Assembly: GCF_026745355.1 (NCBI RefSeq)
Contig: NC_079202.1
Coordinates: 32,997,769 to 33,061,768 of the forward strand
Source: Beta vulgaris subsp. vulgaris
Taxonomy: Eukaryota; Streptophyta; Magnoliopsida; Caryophyllales; Amaranthaceae
Direction: 5' to 3'
DNA: 64,000 bases
The position numbers and the translations under genes are program-made. The notes beneath the pieces were generated by a model. That model saw only the letters and a list, made by a program, of their open reading frames with translations. It searched no databases and was not told the DNA's origin. Below are positions 47,359-58,026 of this stretch, in pieces (the first letter of the stretch is position 1; every line of letters begins with the position of its first letter).

Positions 47359-47502
47359 CTTTTCATGGTGAGATGCAATATGATTTTTAAGCTTATATTC
47401 ATGTGCATATCTCTTGCCACAGTCAGGGTACGGATAGATGTGATAATTTTCTTGGGAATGTGTTTTCATGTGGGATCTCAAATTGAAATCCGGGGAGAAT
47501 GC
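47359..47502 (-). pseudogene. Single captured exon of a YY1-like C2H2 zinc-finger gene
   Basis: On the minus strand, ACATGCAG before GCATTC and GAAAAG before GTCAGTGC bound a 144-bp, 48-codon exon in phase 0. It encodes AFSPDFNLRSHMKTHSQENY and then GKRYAHEYKLKNHIASHHEK, matching the middle zinc fingers of the plant YY1 transcription factor. The first Cys of the second finger is Tyr here (IYPYPDC where ICPYPDC is expected), so that finger cannot hold zinc. No neighbouring YY1 exon was found within the CACTA element. Intact splice signals show that capture was from genomic DNA. Confidence 0.8.
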
Positions 47503-49240
47503 CTGCATGTGCATACCATGGATGAGTAAGAAAACTGAAAAAAAAGGAAAGATTCAGGCAAATTAAAGCAAGAATATGAAGAAAAGCCGGTTACATGCTG
47601 AAATTCTAATAGCAGAGTAAATCATGTACAAATTACAATGCAGCAGCTGAATCAGGTCATGTTTATACATTTACACGCAAACTAAAGGGGGCAAGCTGTG
47701 GAATATTTAACTATAACAAACTGCCATAATGGACCTGGCTTAATGAAGCTGTCACGATTGAAGCCAATCATGCAGCACAAACTGCTGAGCTGCATGCTCA
47801 CTTCATCTGGCTTTTAATTTTCAATTTACTCAGGTTAAGAGCATAATAACAGTCTAAATAGCATAAGAACAGCAGCATTAAGGATGCATTAATATTTGCA
47901 GCAGTAACAGTCAGGATATATTTACCAAAAAAAAAAAGGATATCAAGCTAGTCATAGAGGTAAAACCAGATAATGACAAGTCTAATTTAAGACATAGCTG
48001 ACAATCATAAGCAAGTATTCTAATTCTCATAATCCACTTTAGACATTTACCCAATAAAATATTACAAGCATTTCATAATAATAGGGTCTTAGTAGTAAAG
48101 TGAAATGTTATTTCAGTTCAATAATAATATACCTTTCACATTACCAAATATTCCATACATAGAAAAATTTATAACATAAGCTTACTATATCATTGGAGCA
48201 TTAGATAAATGAACCTCGACAGTCAAATGACTGCAAATAAAATGTAACTAAAATTCAAATATTATGGAGATTAGATTTGGCTATTTAAGAAGAAGAAAAA
48301 TTCATAACAATTACAAGTTTAAAGGAGGTATTACTCCATAATTGATTGAGAATTGGTACAGTAGGTCAGCAGCTCCTCAAATTTGTGAAAATGGTAAGAA
48401 TCCAAAGACCAACCAACCAATTTCCCTCTTTTATTCATAAAATGAGGGTAGTTGCTTACTTAGGGTCCCTTAGGCAAGCAGAAATTCCCATAGGAATGCA
48501 CTCCCCCCATTGTCAGCAAAATAGATTTAGCAAAATGTTGTTTACAATGCGTTTCAACACAATACGCACAGCTGCAAATAGACTTTTGTCTGAGAATCAG
48601 GTTTCAGCTTCCATTGCTACATGTAATTGAAGGCATAAGCTCTATTGCTACATTAACAATTGGGCAGACTCAAATCTGCAGGGAGTGTAAACACATATCA
48701 TCAGCTCATATAATCTTCTGACTTCCTGACTTATTTGTCTCTCTGACTCTTCATTTCAAACAAAGTACAAGAAAGAAACAGAGAAAACACATTTCTTGAA
48801 ACAGGGAGAATATTCCTTGAAAAGTCACCTGTGACTCTTCGTTATTTTAATCCAAACTTACACCAATATTTTTGCCCAATAGCTCCTGATCAATCATCAG
48901 GATGAAGCTTGATGGATATGCTTTATCAAGGCCTATAGGTTACCATTAGCTATACTTGGAGTGTTATTTTCTTATCGTGTGTAATTGTGGATGTGACTGG
49001 GAATATATTCGAAGAAATGCACGAATGAACAACATTTAGGGGTGTTCCGATTACAAAAATATTGTGCGATTCCTTGTATATTGTGCGGATCTTTACTTTG
49101 TGGATCTTTTAGGTGTACGGGTACGTCTTATCAGATGTGTCTTGCACAATTGCCAGACTAGTGGTGCTAGTTAGGGGATTTGAAATAATAGAAATGCATA
49201 CATGTAAAAAAATTGTTACTTTATGCAGTAAAAGGAAGTA
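47503..49240. other. CACTA interior, no gene assigned
   Basis: AT-rich intron-like sequence to the right of the YY1 exon. A 94-aa plus-strand frame (48346-48630) has no recognisable domain and is not called. The earlier YY1 exons expected in this direction on the minus strand were looked for and not found. Confidence 0.35.
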
Positions 49241-49256
49241 GTTTTTTCCACTAGTG
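49241..49256. repeat. Extra CACTA-type terminus inside the CACTA element
   Basis: GTTTTTTCCACTAGTG matches the right terminus of a CACTA element (the inverse begins CACTAGTGGAAAAAAC), differing by one base from the main right end. No subterminal array precedes it and no matching left end was found. It directly precedes a segment (49264-49327) that recurs at 49731-49796. Confidence 0.6.
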
Positions 49257-49263
49257 TAAGCAC

Positions 49264-49796
49264 GAATCATAAATTAGGTTACTGGGAGCCAAAGCAAAAT
49301 TCGAGATTTGCTTCACATATGACATAGATTTGCTTGTTCCATATTCTTCACTTCAAACACAATCATTTTTTTTCCATTGAAAGTCAACCGAACAAATGAT
49401 ACCACGCCAAATGCTTCCACAACTTACTCAAAACAAAACAAAAAAAAAAGCAGCAATTCATCCACATTTCCAAAATACAGTCCACATTTCACCAATTCAA
49501 CTCCAAAATTGATCAACAACTAACTAAAATTAGGAATAATTGCAATAATCAAAGCGAATCAATTCAAAACTCACATAAACAAAATTGTTCTTATTCTGAC
49601 TTCCATCATCAACAACTGCAATTACATCAACAACAGAAATCGAAAATCAAAATCATGAACTTCAAAATACGAAATCAAATAAATTGAGGAGAGAGAAAGA
49701 GAAAGCGCACCGTCGGAGACATCGACATTATCATAAATTAGGTTACCGAAAGCCAAAGCAAAATTCGAGATTTTATTCACATATGACATAGATGGT
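49264..49796. repeat. Direct duplication of a roughly 65-bp segment
   Basis: ATAAATTAGGTTAC.., AGCCAAAGCAAAATTCGAGA and TTCACATATGACATAGAT occur at 49267-49327 and again at 49733-49796 with a few differences. On the minus strand both read as MSYV(N/K)..ISNFALA, suggesting a duplicated short exon; the second has a GT after GTCTCCGACG (about 49712) that could be a splice donor. The gene is not recognised. Confidence 0.6.
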
Positions 49797-49819
49797 GGCT
49801 GTGGTGACACAGTGGCGGG

Positions 49820-49931
49820 GGAGCAATTGAAAAACCGGAGGAGCAACGGTCGAGATCTCCTGTCGCAATTGCTGCACCACCATCGCCGTCGCCTCCTGTC
49901 GCTGCTGCTGACCTCGCACTTCGTTCCAAGG
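49820..49931 (+). other. Possible captured exon, Pro/Ala-rich
   Basis: A GC-richer stretch in otherwise AT-rich DNA, with one frame reading RSRSPVAIAAPPSPSPPVAA and on to a GT donor in CCAAG/GTCAGTTC at 49931. It looks like a first exon end, but the gene is not identified. Confidence 0.3.
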
Positions 49932-50551
49932 TCAGTTCTTAATCTAATTTCTCGAAATAAAAGGACGAAATTAGGGTTTTTAGGGAATCTATTACTGAAA
50001 TGGCGAATCGAGGTGAGAGGAAAGTTTTTTAATCAAAGAAAATCCTAAAAAATAAAATCAAAGAAAAGATCCCCAAATCCAGAAAACCAAACAAAGGAAC
50101 CTGAATTAATTCGAGTAGTTTGAGTAGTTCAGAAAATAAAACCTGAAGGAGTTGTTGATCGAAGAAACAACAAGGTCGACGCTGAGGAGCGGAGCAGCGA
50201 GGTTGATTGATTCAACCAATTGAACTGTGGCGGAAGGATGGACGACGTAGGGGAGTACAGTGCGAGTTTTATTTGAGAGAGGGTTCAATTGAGAGAGCGA
50301 GGGAAAACAATAGACGAAAGGATTAATGAGGATTGAGGAGGGTCGATCATTATTTTAGTACGTACAGTGCAAGTTTCATGAATTGAGAGATGGTTCAAAT
50401 GCTCGGGTTGTCAACCGGATCAAATGCTCGGGTTGATTAATCAACCCGAGCATTTGTGAATTTTTATATTAAAATTTTCACAAATGCTCGGGTTGATTAG
50501 TCAACCGGAGCATTTGAAAAGTAGCAAAAGTAGTTTTTTCTACTAGTGATA

Positions 50552-50866
50552 GTAATCGATGAACTTCCTTTGAATCTTAGACCTTCTAATAGGTATGGTG
50601 TCTTCGTCCTCTTCAGGTTGAGATTCAATCCTCATACATGCATCATAAATATCCTCCCTAGTAGTACCTCTAGCACGGTCCATTTCTATGATGACTTCAT
50701 CATCCCTAGCAAATTCTTTCCTCAAAATACAACGAATTATCCAATGCAGTTCTTCATACTCCCTATGGTCAATGGGTGCATGACGGTCGTCGGCTTCATC
50801 GTCAGTCAGAACGATGGGGTTAAAATAGTTTCCTAGATTAGCAGCCATATTCGTAGAGCTACACAC
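50552..50866 (-). pseudogene. Leader ORF of gypsy element 2, N-terminal piece
   Basis: Minus-strand frame from ATG 50866 (or Met 7 at 50848, which matches the start in element 1): NLGNYFNPIVLTDDEADD, REYEELHWIIRCILRKEFAR, DDEVIIEMDRARGTTREDIY, PEEDEDTIPI. It is broken by the CACTA insertion and resumes at 43581. The combined product would be about 130 residues, strongly acidic at both ends, with no known domain. It lies between the primer-binding site and gag, where plant gypsy elements normally have untranslated leader. The element 1 copy shows that the ORF was once shared. Confidence 0.7.
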
Positions 50867-51570
50867 AATAAACCAGAAGGTTTAGCACTCTTCCTGACGT
50901 GTTCCCACAAATAACAAGAGGTAAACAAAAACAAAGGCATGTAAATATACACTTTGCAGGCAAGAATCATAAACAGTTAGCAGGGAAGAAAAATATTCAT
51001 GCATCAATAGCAGGGAAGTCTAATAATAATGCATCATTACAGAAAGAAATGATAATGTGCAGATTTGCAGGGAAGAAAAATAATAATGATGCTGAACTAA
51101 CTTTTTAATGCAGGCATATAATATTTCTATCTTATATGCCATTCTTATACTACCCATTCTCACAATGCAATACTATAAACCTTAAAGGCATGAAAAAAAA
51201 ATAATGCAGACACTTTTATAAATAACATTACTTAAGTGTCTAAAAAAAATTTCGAACAAAAGAAATTTTCGAACCAACAATTTCCCAAAAAAAAAAAAAA
51301 ATTCGACTCGACTAAAAAAAATTTTTTTTTTTTGGGACTCAGCACTTTTTTCGATTTTTTTTTTTCGCCGAAAACTTAAAAGTTTCGAACCCTTAATTTT
51401 TCCGGAAAAAAATTTTCGGTGTATATAAAAAGAAAAAATTTCTGAAATGAAAACGTAGGAGAAATACTAAGGTTTCCTTCAAATAACTAATAAGCCAGGT
51501 AACTTAAAAAGCTAAAGTCACTTAATAAGCTAGTTAGTTAGGCGCCTATAAGTCTTAAACTAACCTAAAG

Positions 51571-51583
51571 CTCCGAGATACCA
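51571..51583 (-). other. Primer-binding site, gypsy element 2
   Basis: TGGTATCTCGGAG on the minus strand, three bases from the LTR end at 51587. Same iMet-like site as element 1. Confidence 0.7.
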
Positions 51584-51586
51584 CTT

Positions 51587-54108
51587 TGTAACACCCCGAT
51601 AATTCTTTCTTTCTAGAAAATACTTTTATAATAAACCTCAAAGAATTACCGAGGCATTATCGCCCGTGTGATAACGTTTCGGCTTACTCAGAATTTTGCA
51701 GCGGATAACAACTTTCTAAAACAACTTTATTTAAACTTATGAAATCAATAACAATTGTCTAAAACTAAACACACCAACTTAAAACGAACTAATGTTGAAA
51801 ACGTAAGCTTTAGGAAAAACTTAAATGAATCTATAATACAAGAGTCTCTCCATTCCAGATTCCCAATGATATGCATCTTCGAACCTGTAATGTCAATGCG
51901 TCTCAATCTACTCCCCCAAAAGATCACCACAGAATCAATAGGCAAAGCCATGATCATAAACACAACAAGCACGTAATCAGCAAAGCTGAGTACTACATAT
52001 CAGACATACATAATCCTAAACATGATACTACAAAATAACATGCAGGAATAAACAATAATAAAACATATAATAATCTGCAGACAACTCTTCTGAACTAGAC
52101 TCTAAACTTTATTATTTTTAAATGGAATAGTTATTGGACGAGTTGTCTCAACCTAAAAATAGGAAATACGGGAGCTACCACATATTCCAAAATGACCTGC
52201 GATATCGAGGAACCTTTAAACTAATGAGGAATGGTGATCAATCCAATCCTAGAAAAACCATGGGCTACCACCATGTACTCCAACCTTAGTGTCCAACTCT
52301 AGACGTGCACCAGTTAAAGTCTATAACCTATTCTCGTTTCACTTTACGTTGAATATATTAATACTTGTGTTGACACAACCAAGCAATTACACATAATAAA
52401 AATCACACAATCATAACAGAAGTCCTTTTTATCTTTGGATTAACAAGTGTACACAACTTATCAATCAAGACTCCTTTAACTTCTTTTTATACTTTACTAA
52501 CTTGCCTGTTGAACCTAGCCAACAGTAAACTTTACCTTCACATAGGTATAACTTGTACTTACTAAATAAGATCCACGGTTCTTATAAGATAATAATACTC
52601 AAGAATCCATGTAAAACATGATTCAATCTTACTTTCATGGATTCACTCACGAATTAATACATAAAATGGACTTATCTGCTTGCATCAAACTTCCATACAA
52701 ACATTTATAATCATAAATACTTCTAGTTTACATGTAGCACACAGGCAAATAACATGTAATTAAAACAATACCAGTAAATCATATATATGAACAAATAGAG
52801 TCCTATACATGATACTAATAAATAAAACATTCTTAAAGCATGTTTCTAAATCATATAGCACGTAGACAATGTAAGTACCTTGTATAAACAAATCTGTAGG
52901 CCACTTTTACGCTCTAAAAGTCACCTGCTACGAAATCTCCGCCTAGAAAATAAAATAATGAAATAAACATCTCGTACTAAAAATTTAGCAACTTCAAAAC
53001 GATCAAAACCCCCCCTTAAACGTGTTTTAAAATCGTTTTTACGTATGAAACTTTCGTTATTTTTAATCCCTAGTATAGTACAACTATTCTAGTGATTAAA
53101 AATCATTTAAAACCTTTAAAATACTTATTTTCTGAAATTACAGCATTTATAAAATTTTATAAATCTTCTGAAAATATATTTAGTACGTATAAAATTATAT
53201 GCTAACCAAATCTCATGATTTATACTTTATAAATATAGTTTCTAGTGATTAAAAACCCTAAAAACTATAAATTTCATAATAAAAACTGAAATAAACTTAA
53301 CATATAAAATCTGGAATTAATTATACTATAAACATAATGGCCGAAATATTTGTAGGCATGTAAAACAATAATTTAAATCATAAACATGCTAATTAATAAT
53401 AAAATAATATAAAACTAGTACTTTAATGGAATCTTGAAGAGGAAGAAAAAAATCAACCACAACAATGGAGGAAGAGGAAGGCCGACGACAATAGCAGCAG
53501 CAACGGACCGGCGGCAGCGGGTTTCTTGGCTCAATCAAAGTTTTGTGACGTTTCTTGTTCAACAAGAAACGTTACTTGAAGAAGAAGAAACAATTTTTGA
53601 GAGAAGATCAAAGATGGCGCACCAAGGAGAAGAGAGAGAAAGAAAAGCGCCGAGTGAGAGAGAGGGAGGAGAGAGTCACGTGGAAGAGGAGAGAGAAATA
53701 AAGTGCATGTGTAGGGTAAAATTTGGGTTTTTAGGATATTTGAATTGAGGTTTTTCCTTTTGGGCTTAGGAAAAGAGATTTTAATAAATAAAACTTTGAT
53801 GATTAATAAGATGGGCTCATTAGGACTTTAGTCATCAAATAACCCTTTCCCTTTTTATCACTTTTGGACTTCGATTCCATTAAGCTTTCTTTTTAAATAC
53901 GCTTTTAATAATTAAAACTCTTATTAAAACATGCTTAATTAAAACATTACAAAGTTTATTAAGCTATGAAAAATATTTTTAGTTGACTTTTAAAATAGTC
54001 AACCCTTTTTAAAAGTCAAATCATTTTCCAACTCATTTGGATTTAAATATAACTACATAAATACTTTAATATATTTATGAAAATTCTTTAAAATTGTGGG
54101 GGATTACA
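51587..54108 (-). repeat. 5' LTR of gypsy element 2
   Basis: 2522 bp, TGTAACACCCCG to GGGGGATTACA on the plus strand, next to the target copy TGGTT at 54109. Very similar to 36411-38920. Confidence 0.95.
53548..53572. promoter_or_regulatory. Conserved LTR palindrome (copy 4)
   Basis: Identical 12-bp arms and C spacer, in the 5' LTR of element 2. The 79 codons on either side in a 104-aa plus-strand frame are antisense to the LTR leader and are not a gene. Confidence 0.9.
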
Positions 54109-54445
54109 TGGTTTTTGTAACTTTGGGAGTGGCGGTTGTGGTGATTTTGGCGGTTGATTTTGGAATAACCGCTTTGGAGGTGGTAGATTTTGTGGTGGAT
54201 TTGGGTGCAGTTGTTTTTGAAGTGGTGGATTTTGTGGTGGATTTGGGTGCAGTTGTTTTTGAAGTGGTGGATTTTGTGGTTGCTGACTTCTTGGAATTCC
54301 TACTTATTAAAGGTTCTTCTCCTCATCTTCAACCTCTTCTCCACAATCGGATCCTCCACTGTTACCATTTCCTTTGCTTTCTTAGTTACAATTTCAGGAG
54401 ATTCTTAACCTCCTTTTCGACCAACCTAGTACTCCTTTTTGACAT
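54109..54445 (-). pseudogene. Envelope-like third ORF of the copia element, proximal part (broken)
   Basis: On the minus strand a short frame starts near 54442 (MSKRSTRLVEKEVKNLLK), shifts, and leads into a Thr/Lys/Ser/Pro-rich region. The region includes two to three copies of a 42-bp, 14-residue unit (TTSKTTAPKSTTKS type) at about 54172-54290. It then continues in frame into 36410 when gypsy element 2 and one TGGTT are removed. Two frameshifts lie between the start and the repeats. Confidence 0.65.
54172..54290 (-). repeat. 42-bp tandem repeat in the envelope-like ORF
   Basis: The unit GTGGTGGATTTGGGTGCAG plus TTGTTTTTGAAGTGGTGGATTTT recurs with a 42-bp period, nearly perfect for two copies and degenerate for a third. 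The period is a multiple of three, so the encoded repeat is 14 residues in any frame. Confidence 0.85.
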
Positions 54446-55009
54446 GATGAGACTGAATTCCTCTGTTTGAGCACTTGAGAATAAGAAAGAAAACTTGAAC
54501 AATTTGTGTTTCAAGAATTCGAGAAAGAAAGGAGTAGAAGAAATTAGGGTTTGATCGAGAGAAAATAAGCAACTAAAGAAAAAATCAGGAAAATATGTGA
54601 TCAAAGAGAATAAGAGAAAAATAAGGAAAGTATGATCACATGCAAGAATATATATAAGATGGTAAGGAAAGAAAAATCAAACGGATATATCCGTTCTTCG
54701 CAAACTGCAGTTGCCTTAATTACAACCGTCACTTCATTTATTTTCCTAATTTAAAATTTGAAAAATAAACATATTCAGAGATAACCGCCTCAAGAATCTG
54801 GTTCCCAAGTGGTCTGCAACTGGTCTGTGCCAACTTACCTTTTAAGACTTATGCTTAAGTACCCAAGTACTAAGATGATCAGTTCAGCATCGCATAAGAA
54901 CTTTGTAAGCCCTAAAAAGCAAAAAAAATGTACAAAAGAAAAAAAATATACACAAATTGACATCATTTGACTGCCAAAGGGACAAGTCAAGACCTAAGAG
55001 CTCATTGTC
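54446..55009. other. Spacer between copia pol and the envelope-like ORF
   Basis: AT-rich, non-coding in the sense of the element. Sirevirus-like elements usually have a gap here, so this fits the family. Nothing else seen. Confidence 0.5.
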
Positions 55010-56590
55010 TAATCTTAATCATACCCAACAAGGTACGAAGCTTGATGAACACTTCTCTGCTCAAAGGTTTTGTAAATATGTCAGCTAGTTGATCTTTGAC
55101 CTGCAAAACTCCAACTCAACATTACCTTTTTCAACATTGTCCCTTAGAAAATGATGCCTAATCTCAATATGCTTGGTTTTAGAATGCTGGACAGGATTCT
55201 ATGAAATATTGATTGCACTTGTGTTATCACATAAAATCGGAACACTTCCGAAACAGACCCCAAAATCTTTTAATTGTGACTTTATCCACAAGAGTTGAGC
55301 ACATCACAAAGCAGCAGCAATGTACTCAGACTCAGCTGTGGATAATGCTACAGAATTTTGTTTCTTAGATCCCCATGAAATGAGACAAGAACCTAAGAAG
55401 TGGGCCATTCCAGAAGTACTTTTCCTGTCCACAATAAAACCAGCAAAGTCAGCATCTGTGTATCCAATGAGGCTCATGCTGCTGCCCTTTGGATACCACA
55501 AACACAAATCATCAGTACCATTGAGATATCTAAGAATCCTTTTAACAGCCTTTAGGTGAGATTCTTTAGGGTTGCTTTGAAATCTCGCACACAACCCTAC
55601 TGAAAACACTATATCTGGCCTACTGGCTGTTAAGTAAAGCAATGAGCCAATCATACCTCTGTATAGCTGCCCTCAACATCCTTTCCCTTCTCATCAAGGC
55701 TCAATTTTGTAGAAGTTGGAATAGGTGTTTCATAGGACTTGCTATCTTGCAGACCATACCTCTTCAGCAGCTCCTTGAGGTATTTCTGTTGATGGATCAT
55801 GATTCCATCTTTGGTTTGCTTGATTTGAAGACCAAGGAAGAATCCAAGCTCTCCCATCATACTCATCTCAAATTCGCTCTTCATCAAATCTGCAAACTCT
55901 TTACACAAATCAGGATTAGTAGCTCCAAACAAAATATCATCAACATATATTTGGACCACTAACAGATCAGTTCCCCTTTCTTTCAAGAATAGTGTCTTGT
56001 CAACTGATCCTCTCTTATAACCATTTTCTAAAAGAAAACTGGAAAGTCTCTCATACCAAGCTCTGGAGCTTGTTTGAGACCATAGAGAGCTTTATCGAGT
56101 TTAAAAACATGATTTGGCAAATCACTATCCTCAAAGCCAGGGGGTTGCTTTACATAAACATCTTCTTTCAAATAGCCATTAAGAAAGGCTGTCTTAACGT
56201 CCATTTGAAAGAGTTTAAAATTCATTTGAGCAGCAAATGCAATTAATATCCTGATAGCTTCAAGCCTGGCTACTGGAGCAAAGGTTTCATCATAATCAAT
56301 TCCTTCTGTTGATTAAACCCTTGAACCACTAGCCTAGCTTTGTTTCTGACTATAATTCCTGAATCGTCCAATTTGTTCCTGAACACCCATTTAGTTCCAA
56401 TAACAGACATGTTCTCCGTCCTGGGTTCAAGATGCCATACTTGATTTCTCTCAAACTGATTGAGTTCATCTTGCATGGCTAAAACCCAATCTGGATCCGT
56501 TAAAGCAACCTTATAGTCAGTAGGTTCAACATTTGATAAGAAGGAATAGAATGCACAAAAGTTTTGCAAAGTAGAATTCCTTGTCTGCAC
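55010..56590 (-). pseudogene. pol: Reverse transcriptase and RNase H of the copia element (broken)
   Basis: Minus-strand pieces at 56270-56590 (RT lead, WVLAMQDELNQFERNQVWHL), 56028-56225 ([19 protein letters not shown]), 55651-55986 (catalytic YVDDILFGAT near 55937-55960) and 55304-55654 (RNase H, YTDADFAG, STAESEY). The last conserved residues run to about 55010. The spacing and motifs are those of Ty1/copia. Shifts near 55650, 56000-56030 and 56250 break the frame. Confidence 0.93.
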
Positions 56591-57089
56591 CCCTTGTTAA
56601 TGTCACTAATGATTAGATCAGTGGGGAGAGGACTTGTACTTAAAAGATTTGTTCATATCAAATTTGCATTTGTGCCTTCTAATGTTGAACCTGTTCCGTA
56701 CTGGTTCCCCCTGTCTCATTGTTGTTTTGAGCAGGTGAACCAGTTTCCATAGTGGTCTCACCGCATCATCTTCATGTGGATGAGCATCTGAGTCACTATC
56801 TCCTTCCCTTACCTCTTGAGCTACCTGATTCTGTGCTGGACCAGACTCTTCCTCTCTATGAGAGTTGTGTGGTGAGCCTGGTTCAGCACCTTCTTCATCC
56901 TTAGCTCCTGTAAAGTTCAGCATACCAATTTCGAACTCATCAGCATCTTCAACCTGCACATGCTTGCTGAACATGTTAGTCTCATCAAACAAGACATGGA
57001 TACTTTCTTCAACACACAAGGTTCTTTTATTGAAAACTTTGTATGCCTTGCTGTGTGAAGAGTATCCAACGAAAACAGCCTCATCACTC

Positions 57090-57770
57090 CTAGGTCAAAC
57101 TTGTCCAAATTGATTTACCATTGTTGTGTACAAAACATTTGCACCCAAAAATCGTAAATGTACAATGTTTGGTTTTCTTCCCTAAGGAGCTCATAAGGTG
57201 TTTTCTTAGTAAAGGTCTCAACATTACCCTATTCAAAATATAACACGCAGTACTCACAGCCTCAGCCCAGAAGTTTCGAGGAAGACCACTCTCTAGAAGC
57301 ATTGTTCTTGCCATTTCTTCTAGAGTGCGATTTTTCCTTTCAACCACTCCATTTTGTTGTGGAGTTCTAGGAGCTGAAAAATTGTGAGATACACCATGAT
57401 CATTACAGTAGGTTACGAAGCTGACATTGTCAAATTCAGAACCATGATCAGACCGGATAGAGACCAGTTGATGACTAATCTTGTTTTGGACTTGTTTTAC
57501 CAGAATTTCAAATTCTTCAAAAGTTTCATTTTTAAACTTCAAAAAGATTGTCCAAGTGAAACGAGAATAATCATCAACTAACACAAACACATAACTATGA
57601 CCATTTCGACTTTGCACAGGCATGGGACACCAAGTCCATGTGTAAAGTTCGAAAGGTCTAGTTGTGCTTACAAACTTCTTTGGCTGAAAAGAATTGACAT
57701 GTTTACATTTAGCACATTCATGACAAATATGATCTGCAGCAAACTTGATGTTAGGTAAACCTGTCACCAA
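57090..57770 (-). pseudogene. pol: Integrase of the copia element
   Basis: A 226-aa open piece: the end of the zinc-binding region (HICHECAKCKH), the catalytic core with FVLVDDYSRFTW and IRSDHGSEF, and SAPRTPQQNGVVERKNRTLE with the third acidic residue. The 'APRTPQQNGVVERKNRTL' and 'NFWAEAV' wording is typical of SIRE-type elements. A long acidic linker (56618-57019) leads towards RT. A first-region residue is altered (ELYTWTWCPM where a D is expected), so the copy is probably inactive. Confidence 0.92.
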
Positions 57771-58026
57771 GTCTTGAGATCTCAGTTTATTAGTAAAGAA
57801 AAACTTACATGTCCAAGTCTCTTATGCCACAAATATGATCATCCTTTATAACACTAAGACAAGTGGCACTGGTCTTTGGAATCTGACTTAAAAATGTTAT
57901 GTAAACATTGTTATGTCGAAATCCCTTGCAGACCAGTTCCCTTGTTCAGTGTTGACTATATGACAAAGATTGGTTTCAAATTCAACATGGTTTCCTTTGT
58001 CACATAGTTGAGAAATGCTCAAGAGG

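Larger units (their letters stand above)
43582..50548. mobile_element. CACTA (En/Spm-type) element carrying host gene fragments
   Basis: The ends CACTAGTAGAAAAAACC (43582) and GTAGTTTTTTCTACTAGTG (50548) are inverted repeats. ATA at 43579-43581 and 50549-50551 is the 3-bp target duplication. Subterminal arrays of AAATGCTCCGGTT and inverse fill 43600-43845 and 50395-50520. No TNPA or TNPD transposase frame is seen in 7 kb, so it is non-autonomous. It contains a Mutator-type element with a cyclin fragment (45234-46679), one YY1-like exon (47359-47502), and a possible further exon near 49820-49930. CACTA elements are known to pick up gene fragments. Confidence 0.93.
36411..54108 (-). mobile_element. 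Ty3/gypsy retrotransposon, Tekay/Del-like (element 2)
   Basis: Same family as element 1, on the minus strand: 5' LTR 51587-54108, primer site, leader ORF, gag, pol, polypurine tract, 3' LTR 36411-38920. TGGTT at 36406-36410 and 54109-54113 is the target duplication. The body is 17.7 kb because a CACTA element occupies 43582-50548; without it the size is about 10.7 kb, close to element 1 (11.5 kb including its SINE). The coding part is broken by frameshifts and a deletion that removes the nucleocapsid knuckle and protease active site. Confidence 0.95.

Noticed and set aside
54096..54470. 124-aa plus-strand frame rich in Val and Asp with repeats
   Set aside because: It is the antisense of the 42-bp repeat in the copia envelope-like ORF and crosses a transposon border.
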